64,000 nt of DNA. Source: Salegentibacter lacus. Its GTDB lineage: Bacteria; Bacteroidota; Bacteroidia; Flavobacteriales; Flavobacteriaceae. Shown one piece after another: positions 35,975 to 45,159 of the stretch; within the stretch, counting starts at the first letter, position 1; every line of letters starts with the position of its first letter. The DNA is taken from contig NZ_JAIQZB010000003.1 of assembly GCF_020164555.1 (NCBI RefSeq), positions 185,938 through 249,937 of the forward strand. Direction: 5' to 3'. Both the position numbers and the translations under genes were made by a program. The notes beneath the pieces are model-generated. The model ran no database searches and was not told the origin of the DNA. It saw nothing but the letters and a program-made list of their open reading frames with translations.

Positions 35975-38542
35975 TTAATCGGCTTCAACGGTGAATTCCA
36001 GGGTATCTACAATATCACCATATTCATCTATTTTGATTTCAAATTCAATGGGTTCGCTTGCATTATAATCTAATTTCTGCATTTGTACAGGATCAATTTC
36101 AGCAGTATAATTTCCGGGTTTTAATCCCAGGTAAGTAAAGTAACCGTCACCTTCGGTTAGGATTTCTTTCACCAGGTTTCCATTTTCATCTATAATATTT
36201 ACGGTTATCCTTCCCTGGCCGCGAAGACTGCTTCCTTCTTTAAAATAAACCATTCCGGCAACTTCACCTAAAACTTCCACCGGCACTTCAATCTCCTGAA
36301 ACTGGTTAGGAACGGTGTGTACTTTAATCTTTTCGTTTTTCACTTTCCAGGCAATATTATCCAGGCTGTTTGGATCAACTTCCAGGATGATATCTATATA
36401 AGGCTGAAGTTCGGTAATACGTAAAACGGTCTCATCTTCGTTATAGGAAAGTCGGCCAGAAGTATTTTTAATTTCCATTCCCTGCACAGCAGGTTCCATA
36501 GGATCTCTTTTTCCGTTGGTGTTATAATCCAAAAACGGAATAATACTTAAAGCAGCTCTGGACATGGCGGTACGGTTATTCGCCATTATATAACCAGTAT
36601 TATCGTCCAACATTAAACTACCTCGGGCCGACTGTACAAAAGAATTATTTCTATTACCCAACCTGGAGGTCACAGAAGTTTGAGCAAAATTGAATGCATA
36701 TCTTAAACCGACTTCAAAAATATGGGCATTTCTAAGCATATTATTTTCGTAGGCAACATTGAGAAATCCGTTATCAAAAACCGGTCGCTCTATTTCCATG
36801 ATAATATTATTGAACTGATTTCGGCTAAAATCATATTGCACCTGTGGTGAAAACAAGAATTTATTCGGAAGCCTGTAATTCTGAGATATGGAGGTGTAAA
36901 TGGTAGGTTCCTTTACACGGTCATTATAAATCCCGTAGGTAGTAAGGTTAGTACTTATTCCCATAATTGCTCCTGAAAGTAACAATTGTGCAGTAGTGAA
37001 CTCGGTTGTAGGCATAATGATCTGGTTCACACTAAACCTGCTGAACATCGAGAAATTTTTAGAACGAATAGGCGCCGAAAAGCTCAATTTTCTTTCTTCC
37101 AGGTAATTAAAATTAATAGCTGTCTGGTCTTCATCATATTTTATATAATTAAGATCTACCTGAATATTTCCGGGAGTGCGGTAACTTAAAATCCCTTCCC
37201 CTTTTACTCCGTGCATATATTCTCCTGTAAACAGAAAATTTGAAGCAAAACGAATAGAGGAATTCACAAATGGCATTACTTCGCCACTGGTCACGCCGGT
37301 AAGGTATTCGGCACCACCACCAATGGTAACAGAATTGCTGAGCCCGTAATTAAAATTAACCCGGGAAAAACGGTCCAGGTCTTCATTCTCTACAATCCCG
37401 GCGCTAAGGGTATATTCCAGCTCATTTTTTGGAACAAAATTATACGGAATATTGATCACCCTTTCCTGGATACGTTCTTCTCCATAAGGGCCATAAAACC
37501 TAAGGCTTACGGCGGTATTTCCATACATTAACGGCACATCAAAGGTGTAAAAGCCTGAAGCATCAGCCTGGGTAAATTCAACTAAAATATTATTTACGTA
37601 AAGTTCAACCGTCCAGCGTGGTTCGGTATAATCGTTTAGCACGTATGTTCCAAAAGATCTTCGGTTTTGAAATGGGCTGTTACTAATTTGTACACCACTT
37701 ACCGGAGCGAACAGGGAAGAGGTAGCCCGGGTAAATATTCTACCTGCTGTTACCTGTTTAAAAACCTTGTTATCATTGTTCACATAACGCCACTGGTAAA
37801 ATTGGTTCCTGGAATCGAAGGGAACCCGCGTAGAATAATTCAGCATTAAATTCGTTTCGCCTCCAAGAAACATGGTTCCCAGACCTAAGGATAATCGGTT
37901 GTCATTTTCAAATTCACTTTGTTGAGTAGTGACCACGCCCCAATCTAAAGCACCGCCTTTAAATAGCGGAAAACGCCTGGCCATCGTTGTATCGGGTTCC
38001 ACAATACCTTTTACGCGGTTTAGATTTTCTCTTATTTTTTTAAGCCGCATTTCTTTTATTACCGGCAGGTCTTTTTCGGTTTTCATGGTAACCGAAAGGC
38101 CTCTAAAAGAGAAATTGGTATTTAAGCCGAAGATTTCCCCGAAGAGGTTCGATTTTAAATAAAAATTTATTGGAGTTTGAATGTAATCCTCTTCAGTAAG
38201 CGTAAATTCTTCATTTTTATAAAGAATCCTGTTTATTGAAGGGTTTATTTGATATGTAGAATCGGGATTTATAATAAAACCTTCAACACCATTAGCGGTT
38301 TCTTCATTTTTAATCTTTAAATAATCAAAAAGCTCCTTTACCGGAATATAAGCGTCCTGACCTTTAATCGCGATAGGGATTTCAATAGTACCGAGATCGG
38401 GTACATTCATTTCTACGCTTAACTCATCGTATTCAGGAAAATCTTCCTGGGCAAAACCTGCTAACGAAAGAAGCATCAAGAAAATTACCGGGAAAAGTTT
38501 TTTATAAAACTCAACAGAAAAAGCGCAGTGAGGGGTTTGCAT
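35975..38542 (-). CDS. Usher-like outer-membrane assembly protein
   Basis: 855 aa with a signal peptide (FPVIFLMLLSLAGFAQ). An N-terminal domain (about 35-165) has a repeat of the form IPVKELFDYLKI. The middle (about 190-650) is a beta-barrel of alternating strands ending in aromatic residues. It contains a usher-like plug and exit segment: FAPVSGVQISNSPF, GTYVLNDYTEPRWTVELYVN, then FVPKNELEYTLSAGI, echoing FimD-type order (plug, PFTINDI, RYSITAGE). A C-terminal part has an SdrD-like Asp/Asn loop (DYNTNGKRDPMEP) and carboxypeptidase-regulatory-like domains. Ushers are pores that assemble chaperone-delivered pilins. Overall similarity is pattern-level, so I rate function moderately. Confidence 0.7.
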   Translation of the reverse strand: MQTPHCAFSVEFYKKLFPVIFLMLLSLAGFAQEDFPEYDELSVEMNVPDLGTIEIPIAIKGQDAYIPVKELFDYLKIKNEETANGVEGFIINPDSTYQINPSINRILYKNEEFTLTEEDYIQTPINFYLKSNLFGEIFGLNTNFSFRGLSVTMKTEKDLPVIKEMRLKKIRENLNRVKGIVEPDTTMARRFPLFKGGALDWGVVTTQQSEFENDNRLSLGLGTMFLGGETNLMLNYSTRVPFDSRNQFYQWRYVNNDNKVFKQVTAGRIFTRATSSLFAPVSGVQISNSPFQNRRSFGTYVLNDYTEPRWTVELYVNNILVEFTQADASGFYTFDVPLMYGNTAVSLRFYGPYGEERIQERVINIPYNFVPKNELEYTLSAGIVENEDLDRFSRVNFNYGLSNSVTIGGGAEYLTGVTSGEVMPFVNSSIRFASNFLFTGEYMHGVKGEGILSYRTPGNIQVDLNYIKYDEDQTAINFNYLEERKLSFSAPIRSKNFSMFSRFSVNQIIMPTTEFTTAQLLLSGAIMGISTNLTTYGIYNDRVKEPTIYTSISQNYRLPNKFLFSPQVQYDFSRNQFNNIIMEIERPVFDNGFLNVAYENNMLRNAHIFEVGLRYAFNFAQTSVTSRLGNRNNSFVQSARGSLMLDDNTGYIMANNRTAMSRAALSIIPFLDYNTNGKRDPMEPAVQGMEIKNTSGRLSYNEDETVLRITELQPYIDIILEVDPNSLDNIAWKVKNEKIKVHTVPNQFQEIEVPVEVLGEVAGMVYFKEGSSLRGQGRITVNIIDENGNLVKEILTEGDGYFTYLGLKPGNYTAEIDPVQMQKLDYNASEPIEFEIKIDEYGDIVDTLEFTVEAD

Positions 38543-38559
38543 TTCGCTTAGCGTTCTTA

Positions 38560-39078
38560 CTATTGATGAATAAAAGTTAGCGTGAAATTACCAAAATAGG
38601 TGCCGGGAAGCAAACCTGAATTGTCTGGAAGAATGGTTAAGGTACCTCCAACAAAGACTTCATTCGGCGTTTGGGCATTAGCGGCCTGGGTGACAAAAGT
38701 TCTCTGGCCGGTACTAAAACTGTCGATAGTAAGTTTTATTTCGGCTCCGGTATCTTGATTTAACAAAATGTAATCTCCTAAAGTTTCAATTTGAATAATT
38801 GTCCCGGGATTGGCATATACATCAAATAAAGCGGCAGAGACCGGTTCTCCAAAATTTAGTTCAACGATATCACCATTAACGGTTCGTTGATCGTCATAAC
38901 TCACAGTTACATTACCACCAGCACTACCGGCAGTAAATGAACCAAAATTAAGATTTCTGGAAGTTCTTACTTCGACTTCTATAGGAATAGGCGGATCTTC
39001 CTGGGCTTTAATTTCAAATACTGAAAACATAAGCAGTAACACCAAAAATGTGTTCTTAAATAAGCGTCTATTTTGCAT
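38560..39078 (-). CDS. DUF4402 pilin-like protein, usher-adjacent
   Basis: 172 aa with a signal peptide (FLVLLLMFSVFEIKAQ). The body is a DUF4402-type beta-sandwich (RNLNFGSFTAGSAGGNVTVS; GGTLTILPDNSGLLPGTYFG). It ends GTYFGNFTLTFIHQ, with a Gly exactly fourteen residues from the end, as in chaperone-usher pilins; its penultimate residue is His instead of Tyr. The gene lies 17 bp before the usher-like gene and 9 bp after the adhesin, so it belongs to the same operon. Perhaps the base or tip subunit. Confidence 0.75.
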   Translation of the reverse strand: MQNRRLFKNTFLVLLLMFSVFEIKAQEDPPIPIEVEVRTSRNLNFGSFTAGSAGGNVTVSYDDQRTVNGDIVELNFGEPVSAALFDVYANPGTIIQIETLGDYILLNQDTGAEIKLTIDSFSTGQRTFVTQAANAQTPNEVFVGGTLTILPDNSGLLPGTYFGNFTLTFIHQ

Positions 39079-39087
39079 AGTTTTCGT

Positions 39088-42000
39088 TTATTTTTTTATC
39101 AAGACTTTTTTACCATAATAATCTTTCCCTACCTGTAGGTTTATTATATAAACCCCTTCACTGGTTATTCCTTCAAAAATAACCTGGTCTTTTCCACTGG
39201 CCTCTTTTATTTGGAGAATTTGCCCGGTCATTGTACTTGCTCTAAGAATTCCTTCCTGATTTTCTTCTAAATTTAGTTTAACCACTAAATCCCCATTCTC
39301 GACATCAACATCAAAAGGTTCGTTAAATGCAATAGCAGGACTTGTCACTTTTTCTTCAGAAAACATTAATTCGAATCTGGAATTATGAGTGCCCGCTTGA
39401 ATATTGAAAGAATATTCCGGGTTATTTCTTAAGTTTTGACCTTTACCTTTTTTGTGATCTATTAAATAAATGTTGAAATTTGAATTCAAATTTTCTACCG
39501 CTGTAAGGTTGATCTTCATTTTACCATTTTGATCGGCTTTAATACCTAGTGGAATTTTTTTATAGCTTCTCGATTCCGGAAAAGGAATTGCGTTAATGGC
39601 CAGTTCTTTTTTATCTTCTGTTAGGTTATAAAAACTAGGAACGGCGGGATCGGTATTCATTAATTTATGCGCATCCATTTCTTTTTCAAAATTTGGAGTG
39701 GCATAAGATGAAAAATAGATAACCATTAGATCCTGACGGTTTGAAGTATTAAAGCCGGCCTCCAAACGAATTAAAGGTTTTAGATCTTCCTGGGTTCTTA
39801 AAAATTCCTGGTCAAAATCGGTTACCCGTACATTATTATCCATTCCAAAACTTCCGGTCACTTTATCTTCAATATCAGAATCGCTTACTTTAATAAAAAA
39901 TCCCTGCATAGAAGGAATTATGTTTGAAGAACGGCCATCTTCACGAGGGTCTGTTGTAGAAATATTATTTACATAAGCGGTATAGGTTCCGGTATACTGG
40001 CTATCGTTTCCTGCGGTGAAAAAATAAATACCGTCGTCAATATTAGTTTTAGTCCAACCTAAGTCAGCATCCCAATCTATAGGAGAGGGGTAAGGGTTTC
40101 CTACCAAATGAAAACCTTTGGTATATTCCCGATGATTGTTTTCTAACTGGCGTGCTGGAATTGTACCATTATTTACTTCTCCAATTAATTCTATGGTTTG
40201 CGCAGCTGTAGTGGTTCCAAAGTTAAGCGCGTAGCCTTCGCCTATATTTAGATTGTTAGCAGGATCAATATAAGCTGTCCAACCAGTGGCATCCCGCACC
40301 GTATCATTTATTGCTATATTTCGATTTTCATCATAACGATAGAAATGTGGAAAAGCAGTAACGGGATCTGTAAAATTCATAAAAGGTTCAAAATCGCCTA
40401 CTATAGAATTTTGAAATGGAGCACTAAAATATTTATAGCCAAAAGCCCTATCAAGATAACGTTGCATAGTCACTAAACCAATTACTTCGCCATTTCCACT
40501 GCCGTCTATAAGTGCGGTTTGATTTTCGTCAGAAATTAAGGTCAGTTCATTACCGGTATCAAAATTTCCGTTTTCAACTTTTAAAGTTCCTGTAACTTCA
40601 ATAATCGCCTCTGAAGTTACTCCCGAACTATTATCAATATTTAAATTTCGAATTCGGTTATTTTCAAAAGCTGAATTTGGAATGATCTGCGCTGAAGTTC
40701 CTTCAAAAGAAATACTACCTGTAAACGTGTTTAGGACTCCATTATTAGTCAAATTCCCGGCAATACGCAACCAGTTATCATTGACTAATACACTTGCGGT
40801 ATTTTCGATAACTAAATCTTTAGCAAAAGCATTAGTTCCAGGATTTATTTCAGGATAATTTCCTGAAGTTAGATTTTCCGGAATTAGGACGTTGGTTTCT
40901 AAAGTAGGCAGGCTGTTGCAACTCCAGTTATTGGTATTGTTCCAGTTGGTGTCTGCAGCACCCGTCCAGGTGTTTACTTTTTTTACAGGAATGTACAATA
41001 CAGCAGATTCGCTGGTACAATTATCAGTAGTTACCTGTCTTTTTAACCAGATATCCTCATACAAAGTGCCAGGCTGATAGTTTTGTGAAATATTATTTCC
41101 AGGGGCAGGAGAGAAACTACCAGCTGCTCCGGTAGTACTTATTTGCCATTGATATTCTATATTATTTCCATTAATGTTGGTTCCGGTAATCGTTCCGGGA
41201 TCTTCTGCTTCGCAAACAGCTTCTGCGTAAGTTGCACTTACGTACAATCGCTTAAAAGCACCTACACAGGGATCGGTAAAAACAACATTTGTAGCCGGAA
41301 CTGTCGCTGCACTCTCACCTAATAAATAAGATTCTGTTATCGATTGACTGGTTGCAGCGTGGCAGTTTGGATCTATAGTAAAGCTACCGTTATTAGTAGT
41401 TGGTGTCCCGTAACTGGCAAAATCTATGTAAGTAAAAACAGTACCTTCAGGAGCGCTGAAATTTATATCCTGATTTTCATTTACAGTAGCTTGTAATGTA
41501 GCTGTATTTCCTTTAAAAAATGAGATATTATTATTAGCATCTAAATCAGCACAAAAATCTTCTACAATAATAGTAGCCGGATTAGACTTAATTGAAGTAT
41601 TGTAATTTTGTCCAATATTATTACCATTTAAGCTTGCAATCCTGTAAACGTAATAAGTTCCAGGAGAATCAAATGGGACGATGCTAGTATCTGGATTAAA
41701 AGAAGTTCCGTTTGCTCCATTAATTAGTGAAATGGCACCTCCTTGTGTGTTACTATAAACCCACTGAAAACCAGTATTTTCTCTTGAGATACCATTGGGT
41801 AGATTAGCGAAATCATCTCCCGATATCTCTTGAAAATCAGATGGAGTGGAAATAGTCTGACTGGTGTTACTTGTAAGAATATTCTCTATAAGCAGTTTTG
41901 GAGTTGTTACACTTACTCTGTTTCCGCCAGCATTCTCATAATAATCTAACACTAAGTTGCTGTTACCAGAAAGGTTTACCAAAATATCCTGGTTTCTATA

Positions 42001-43020
42001 AGCATGATCATTCCAATCATCATAAATTAAATCGTCATCTACACTTAACCTTGTTCCATCATCAGATCCAATATTAATAGCATAAAGCCCATTTAAAGTA
42101 CTATTCATTCTATATCGTACGGCAAATGTTTCTGTATAAATCGAAGGAGCGCAAATTCCCGATCCTAATTGAAAATTGTTTTGGTTTCCTCCGAAATTTT
42201 GGTCAAAGCTCAAAGGTTCTTCGTAACCTCCAATATAATTAGTGAAATCCTGATTGAAATTTTGATTCAAATTAGTCCCATCATAGACGTGACCAATCCA
42301 CGAATCGTTTCCTATTTCATTTTCTGAATATAATGTAGGAGTATTATTTATGGTAACATTTGTACTAACTGGATCACTACTACAACCATTAACCATAGCC
42401 GTTACGGTGTATGTGCCTGCCATGGCTGTGGTAACGTTGGTACGTGACAGTGTTTGACCTGTAGCGGTATAACCATTTGGCCCGCTCCAACTGTAAGTAG
42501 CTCCTGCAATATTAGAAGTAGTAAGTTCTAAAGTTTCACCTTCACAGATAGGACTATTGTTTGTTACTGAAGGAGAAAGTGGTTTAGATTTAACTGTAAA
42601 TGGATCTGAAAAATTAGATTCAGCATCCGGATTCTCGGAAAATACCTTTATCCTGTAATCAGTTGCAGCAGGATAACTTGCATTATTGGGTATAAAAATA
42701 GAAAGAACAATTGTAGCGGATGCATTTCTACCATTAGGTTGTACATTTGAATTATACTCTCCTCTTAATAGGCTTGCTCCACCAGTGTAATCATACACTA
42801 AATATTTTGTATCTGCAGTAAAATATTTATTTGAGGCACCATTATCAGCATTTTTTACTGTAAAAGTCAATATTAGATTCGATCCTTTACAAACTGGAAC
42901 ATCACTAATTATAGGTTTACTAATAGTTTGTCCAAACCCATTAAAACTAAAAAATAAAAAAACCACCAAGAACAAGCCTGGCTTAAAAAAATTAAAAAAC
43001 CGGGGGTAGTTTTTATCCAT
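39088..43020 (-). CDS. Large T9SS-exported lectin-like adhesin
   Basis: 1310 aa, signal peptide to about residue 30. Domains in order: Ig-like/PKD-like at about 35-225 (GTYTVTAMVNGCSSDP); a PA14-like region at about 230-380 (FAVRYRMNSTLNGLYAINIG, DDGTRLSVDDDLIYDDWNDH); a second Ig-like at about 390-490; a SUEL/rhamnose-lectin-like segment at about 500-600 (FASYGTPTTNNGSF, NVVFTDPCVGAFKRLYVSATY); then a long beta-rich region, and at the end a type A T9SS sorting domain (GVYIINLQVGKDYYGKKVLI). PA14 and SUEL domains bind sugars, so a cell-surface adhesin is likely. The gene starts one base after the chaperone stop. Confidence 0.85.
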   Translation of the reverse strand: MDKNYPRFFNFFKPGLFLVVFLFFSFNGFGQTISKPIISDVPVCKGSNLILTFTVKNADNGASNKYFTADTKYLVYDYTGGASLLRGEYNSNVQPNGRNASATIVLSIFIPNNASYPAATDYRIKVFSENPDAESNFSDPFTVKSKPLSPSVTNNSPICEGETLELTTSNIAGATYSWSGPNGYTATGQTLSRTNVTTAMAGTYTVTAMVNGCSSDPVSTNVTINNTPTLYSENEIGNDSWIGHVYDGTNLNQNFNQDFTNYIGGYEEPLSFDQNFGGNQNNFQLGSGICAPSIYTETFAVRYRMNSTLNGLYAINIGSDDGTRLSVDDDLIYDDWNDHAYRNQDILVNLSGNSNLVLDYYENAGGNRVSVTTPKLLIENILTSNTSQTISTPSDFQEISGDDFANLPNGISRENTGFQWVYSNTQGGAISLINGANGTSFNPDTSIVPFDSPGTYYVYRIASLNGNNIGQNYNTSIKSNPATIIVEDFCADLDANNNISFFKGNTATLQATVNENQDINFSAPEGTVFTYIDFASYGTPTTNNGSFTIDPNCHAATSQSITESYLLGESAATVPATNVVFTDPCVGAFKRLYVSATYAEAVCEAEDPGTITGTNINGNNIEYQWQISTTGAAGSFSPAPGNNISQNYQPGTLYEDIWLKRQVTTDNCTSESAVLYIPVKKVNTWTGAADTNWNNTNNWSCNSLPTLETNVLIPENLTSGNYPEINPGTNAFAKDLVIENTASVLVNDNWLRIAGNLTNNGVLNTFTGSISFEGTSAQIIPNSAFENNRIRNLNIDNSSGVTSEAIIEVTGTLKVENGNFDTGNELTLISDENQTALIDGSGNGEVIGLVTMQRYLDRAFGYKYFSAPFQNSIVGDFEPFMNFTDPVTAFPHFYRYDENRNIAINDTVRDATGWTAYIDPANNLNIGEGYALNFGTTTAAQTIELIGEVNNGTIPARQLENNHREYTKGFHLVGNPYPSPIDWDADLGWTKTNIDDGIYFFTAGNDSQYTGTYTAYVNNISTTDPREDGRSSNIIPSMQGFFIKVSDSDIEDKVTGSFGMDNNVRVTDFDQEFLRTQEDLKPLIRLEAGFNTSNRQDLMVIYFSSYATPNFEKEMDAHKLMNTDPAVPSFYNLTEDKKELAINAIPFPESRSYKKIPLGIKADQNGKMKINLTAVENLNSNFNIYLIDHKKGKGQNLRNNPEYSFNIQAGTHNSRFELMFSEEKVTSPAIAFNEPFDVDVENGDLVVKLNLEENQEGILRASTMTGQILQIKEASGKDQVIFEGITSEGVYIINLQVGKDYYGKKVLIKK

Positions 43021-43842
43021 TTAGTTCAGTGAAATTTCTTTTGTAGCCAAAGTTCCGCCCTTATCTTCAGCATATGAAACTTCTAATTTTCCCTTTGCTA
43101 GATCTACTTCAGCTGCATTTCTAAGTTCAAAACTGAAATATCTTTTGTTATTTGGTGTATAGACAGAAACTCCTTTTACCATGCCAATTTCGGTTTGGGT
43201 TCCATTTGGTGCGATATGGGTTGCGGTTAAATTTCCATAGACCGACATATTACCGGAACGATTAATCACCATGGAAAGTCTTGGGTTTTCGCCATCGCTA
43301 TTTAATTTAAGTTCGCTTAGTTTTATATCTGTAGTAGAAGTTCCTTCCCTGATTATAATAGGGATACTAATTCCAAAAACAGTTTTGATATTGATGGAAA
43401 TGCCTTCGCTTTCTTCGGCTTCTTCAGCACCAAGAGCGGTTTGCTCTTCTACAGCGCGAAAATACATATGCGAACGGTATTCGCCTTGATCTAAATCTCC
43501 GGTTCTGGTAAGCTGTACACGAATGGTTTGTGCTTCGTTGGGAGCAAGGCTAACTCGTCGTGGGAAATACCTTAGGAAATCGGTCGCAAAACGTTGACCT
43601 TCTTCGGGTTTTTCTACTTGTTCAAAATTTCCTCTTTCCGTCATTATGTAGTTTACAAAGGAAATAGCGTAAACAGCTGTGTCGCTACCGGTGTTGGCAA
43701 GATTTATTTCCTGGGAACGTTCAGAACCATCAAACACAAGTCGCTTCGGCATGATCATAAGATCTCCCTGCGCATAAGTTGCAAGTCCTGAAAAAATAAA
43801 AATAAAGAATAGGAGTAGGGGGTTAAGTAGTTTTTTTATCAT
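43021..43842 (-). CDS. PapD-like periplasmic pilus chaperone
   Basis: 273 aa with a signal peptide to A24. Mature sequence follows PapD-type chaperones, especially the archaic (Csu) group: MPKRLVFDGSERSQEINLAN (Arg34 aligns with the catalytic subunit-anchoring Arg of PapD), FPRRVSLAPNEAQTIRVQLT, DQGEYRSHMYFRA (G1-strand region approach) and FGISIPIIIREG. Two Ig domains are implied. Such chaperones bind pilins by donor-strand complementation and hand them to an usher. It is immediately upstream of the adhesin, in an operon with a pilin-like and a usher-like gene. The assignment is strong at motif level. Confidence 0.85.
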   Translation of the reverse strand: MIKKLLNPLLLFFIFIFSGLATYAQGDLMIMPKRLVFDGSERSQEINLANTGSDTAVYAISFVNYIMTERGNFEQVEKPEEGQRFATDFLRYFPRRVSLAPNEAQTIRVQLTRTGDLDQGEYRSHMYFRAVEEQTALGAEEAEESEGISINIKTVFGISIPIIIREGTSTTDIKLSELKLNSDGENPRLSMVINRSGNMSVYGNLTATHIAPNGTQTEIGMVKGVSVYTPNNKRYFSFELRNAAEVDLAKGKLEVSYAEDKGGTLATKEISLN

Positions 43843-43922
43843 TTCCGTGGGGCTGGATTTATGTTATTTCGTTGGTTTCAAAGGTAATAAATAAGATTTA
43901 AGCCTATTAGGGAAATCTGAAT

Positions 43923-44417
43923 TTAATTGTATGAAACCGTCACGTTAAAGCCGGTGGAATTGGTATAAAAGCCGGAAGTCTGGTTGGCTTCAAGGTTTAA
44001 AGTGCCGCCAATTTTTATAATATCGATTAAATTGCCTTCCTGGGGCTGTACTGTAAACTGATCTATTATTAAAACCTGGTTGGGATTTTCCTGGTTATAT
44101 AACGTGAAATGCTCGGGTAGGGTGATAGCGTAATTATTATTCCCGTGTGTAACAATTGCCTCGGCAGGGTTTACCGTTCCGGGAATAGAATTGGAAATCT
44201 GAACACCGTAAGCAACTCTTGATCCATCCGGTGACAAAATCACCTGGCCGGGATTATAAGCACTAATAATATTGCCGAAATCCAGGTCTACAGTTTTGTC
44301 AATTTTAATAGGATCTATAACCGTTGCTCTACTATTTACCGTAGCGGAAGCCGAATTTTGTGAAGAAACGCCAAATCCGAAGAAGCTAAAAAAGAGGATG
44401 AAAATATAATTTCTCAT
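43923..44417 (-). CDS. DUF4402 pilin-like protein
   Basis: 164 aa when started at MRNYIFILFFSFFGFGVSSQ; the longer frame to 44459 adds 14 residues encoded by the terminator flank. Body: VDLDFGNIISAYNPGQVILS, then NYAITLPEHFTLYNQ and QTSGFYTNSTGFNVTVSYN. It ends with a penultimate Tyr and an alternating hydrophobic final strand, as in chaperone-usher pilins. It is 80 bp upstream of the chaperone gene and downstream of a terminator, so it may be expressed below the level of the gene before it. Confidence 0.8.
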   Translation of the reverse strand: MRNYIFILFFSFFGFGVSSQNSASATVNSRATVIDPIKIDKTVDLDFGNIISAYNPGQVILSPDGSRVAYGVQISNSIPGTVNPAEAIVTHGNNNYAITLPEHFTLYNQENPNQVLIIDQFTVQPQEGNLIDIIKIGGTLNLEANQTSGFYTNSTGFNVTVSYN

Positions 44418-44457
44418 TGTTATTTTCAATAACGGTTGGATAACAACTAATTTAAAC

Positions 44458-44492
44458 AAAAAAACGCCGCCACAGTGTGGGCGGCGTTTTTT
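44458..44492 (-). terminator. Terminator between two DUF4402 genes
   Basis: CGCCGCC (44465-44471) pairs with GGCGGCG (44480-44486) around an 8-base loop, with long A and T runs on both sides. On the minus strand it follows the 44514-44984 gene and precedes the rest of the locus, so it can act as an attenuating terminator. Confidence 0.9.
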
Positions 44493-44513
44493 ATATCTTG
44501 TAAATAATTCTAT

Positions 44514-44984
44514 TTATTCGTAAGCAACACCTACGTCAAATGTACCTGTGTAATTACCTGTTGGCTGATTCTCTGCTACAGTCAATGTTGCTCCAACACC
44601 AATGGTTTGAGCAGCACCACTACCTGTAGGTTCGGCACCAGCATCATCATTAAAAGCTGATACTGTTATAACATCGGTTCCACTTAAAAGATCAGTATCT
44701 CCTGGTAGTATAACATTATATCTAAAGCCATTGGCAGCAGTAACACTAAAATTTGCAGCCGTTGGAGTTGCACCACCAATTTGGGACAAACCTGTTGCAC
44801 TACCATCTGTAGCAATAACAACGGTACCTGCTGTATTATTCGATACTTTACCAAAGTTTAAAGCTTGTGTAGCTGTAATTTCTAGTGGGCTAACGATATC
44901 TGCAGCAGCATTAGCAGTTGCAGAGTTTTGAGCAAAAGCAGTTCCTGAAATAAGTGCAAGTAGGATAAAAGTAATTTTTTTCAT
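44514..44984 (-). CDS. DUF4402 pilin-like protein, candidate major subunit
   Basis: 156 aa with a signal peptide (FILLALISGTAFAQ). Low-complexity Ala/Thr/Gly-rich mature chain: ALNFGKVSNNTAGTVVIATD, NGFRYNVILPGDTDLL and GVGATLTVAENQPTGNYTGT. It ends GNYTGTFDVGVAYE: Gly exactly fourteen residues from the end and penultimate Tyr, both hallmarks of chaperone-usher pilins. It is followed at once by a strong terminator, a common arrangement for an abundant structural subunit. Assignment as major subunit is inference. Confidence 0.8.
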   Translation of the reverse strand: MKKITFILLALISGTAFAQNSATANAAADIVSPLEITATQALNFGKVSNNTAGTVVIATDGSATGLSQIGGATPTAANFSVTAANGFRYNVILPGDTDLLSGTDVITVSAFNDDAGAEPTGSGAAQTIGVGATLTVAENQPTGNYTGTFDVGVAYE

Positions 44985-45122
44985 TTCGTTTATTTTAATT
45001 TTTGATTTGGGTTCAAAAGTTTAATACCGCAAATATGGGGGTAAACCCCTATACGAATGAAACTTATTCGACAATCAAGATAAAATACTCGTTGAAATGC
45101 ACTTTTGGATAAAATTATGATA

Positions 45123-45147
45123 AAACTACAACGATATAGTGTAGTTT
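45123..45147 (-). terminator. Hairpin after the first DUF4402 gene
   Basis: AAACTACA (45123-45130) pairs with TGTAGTTT (45140-45147) around a 9-base loop. The T run on the minus-strand side is short, so termination would be partial. Confidence 0.4.
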
Positions 45148-45159
45148 ATTGAAGATTTT

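Noticed and set aside
44418..44459. Start of the middle DUF4402 gene at 44459
   Set aside because: The extra codons overlap the terminator flank; the signal peptide begins at the ATG at 44417.
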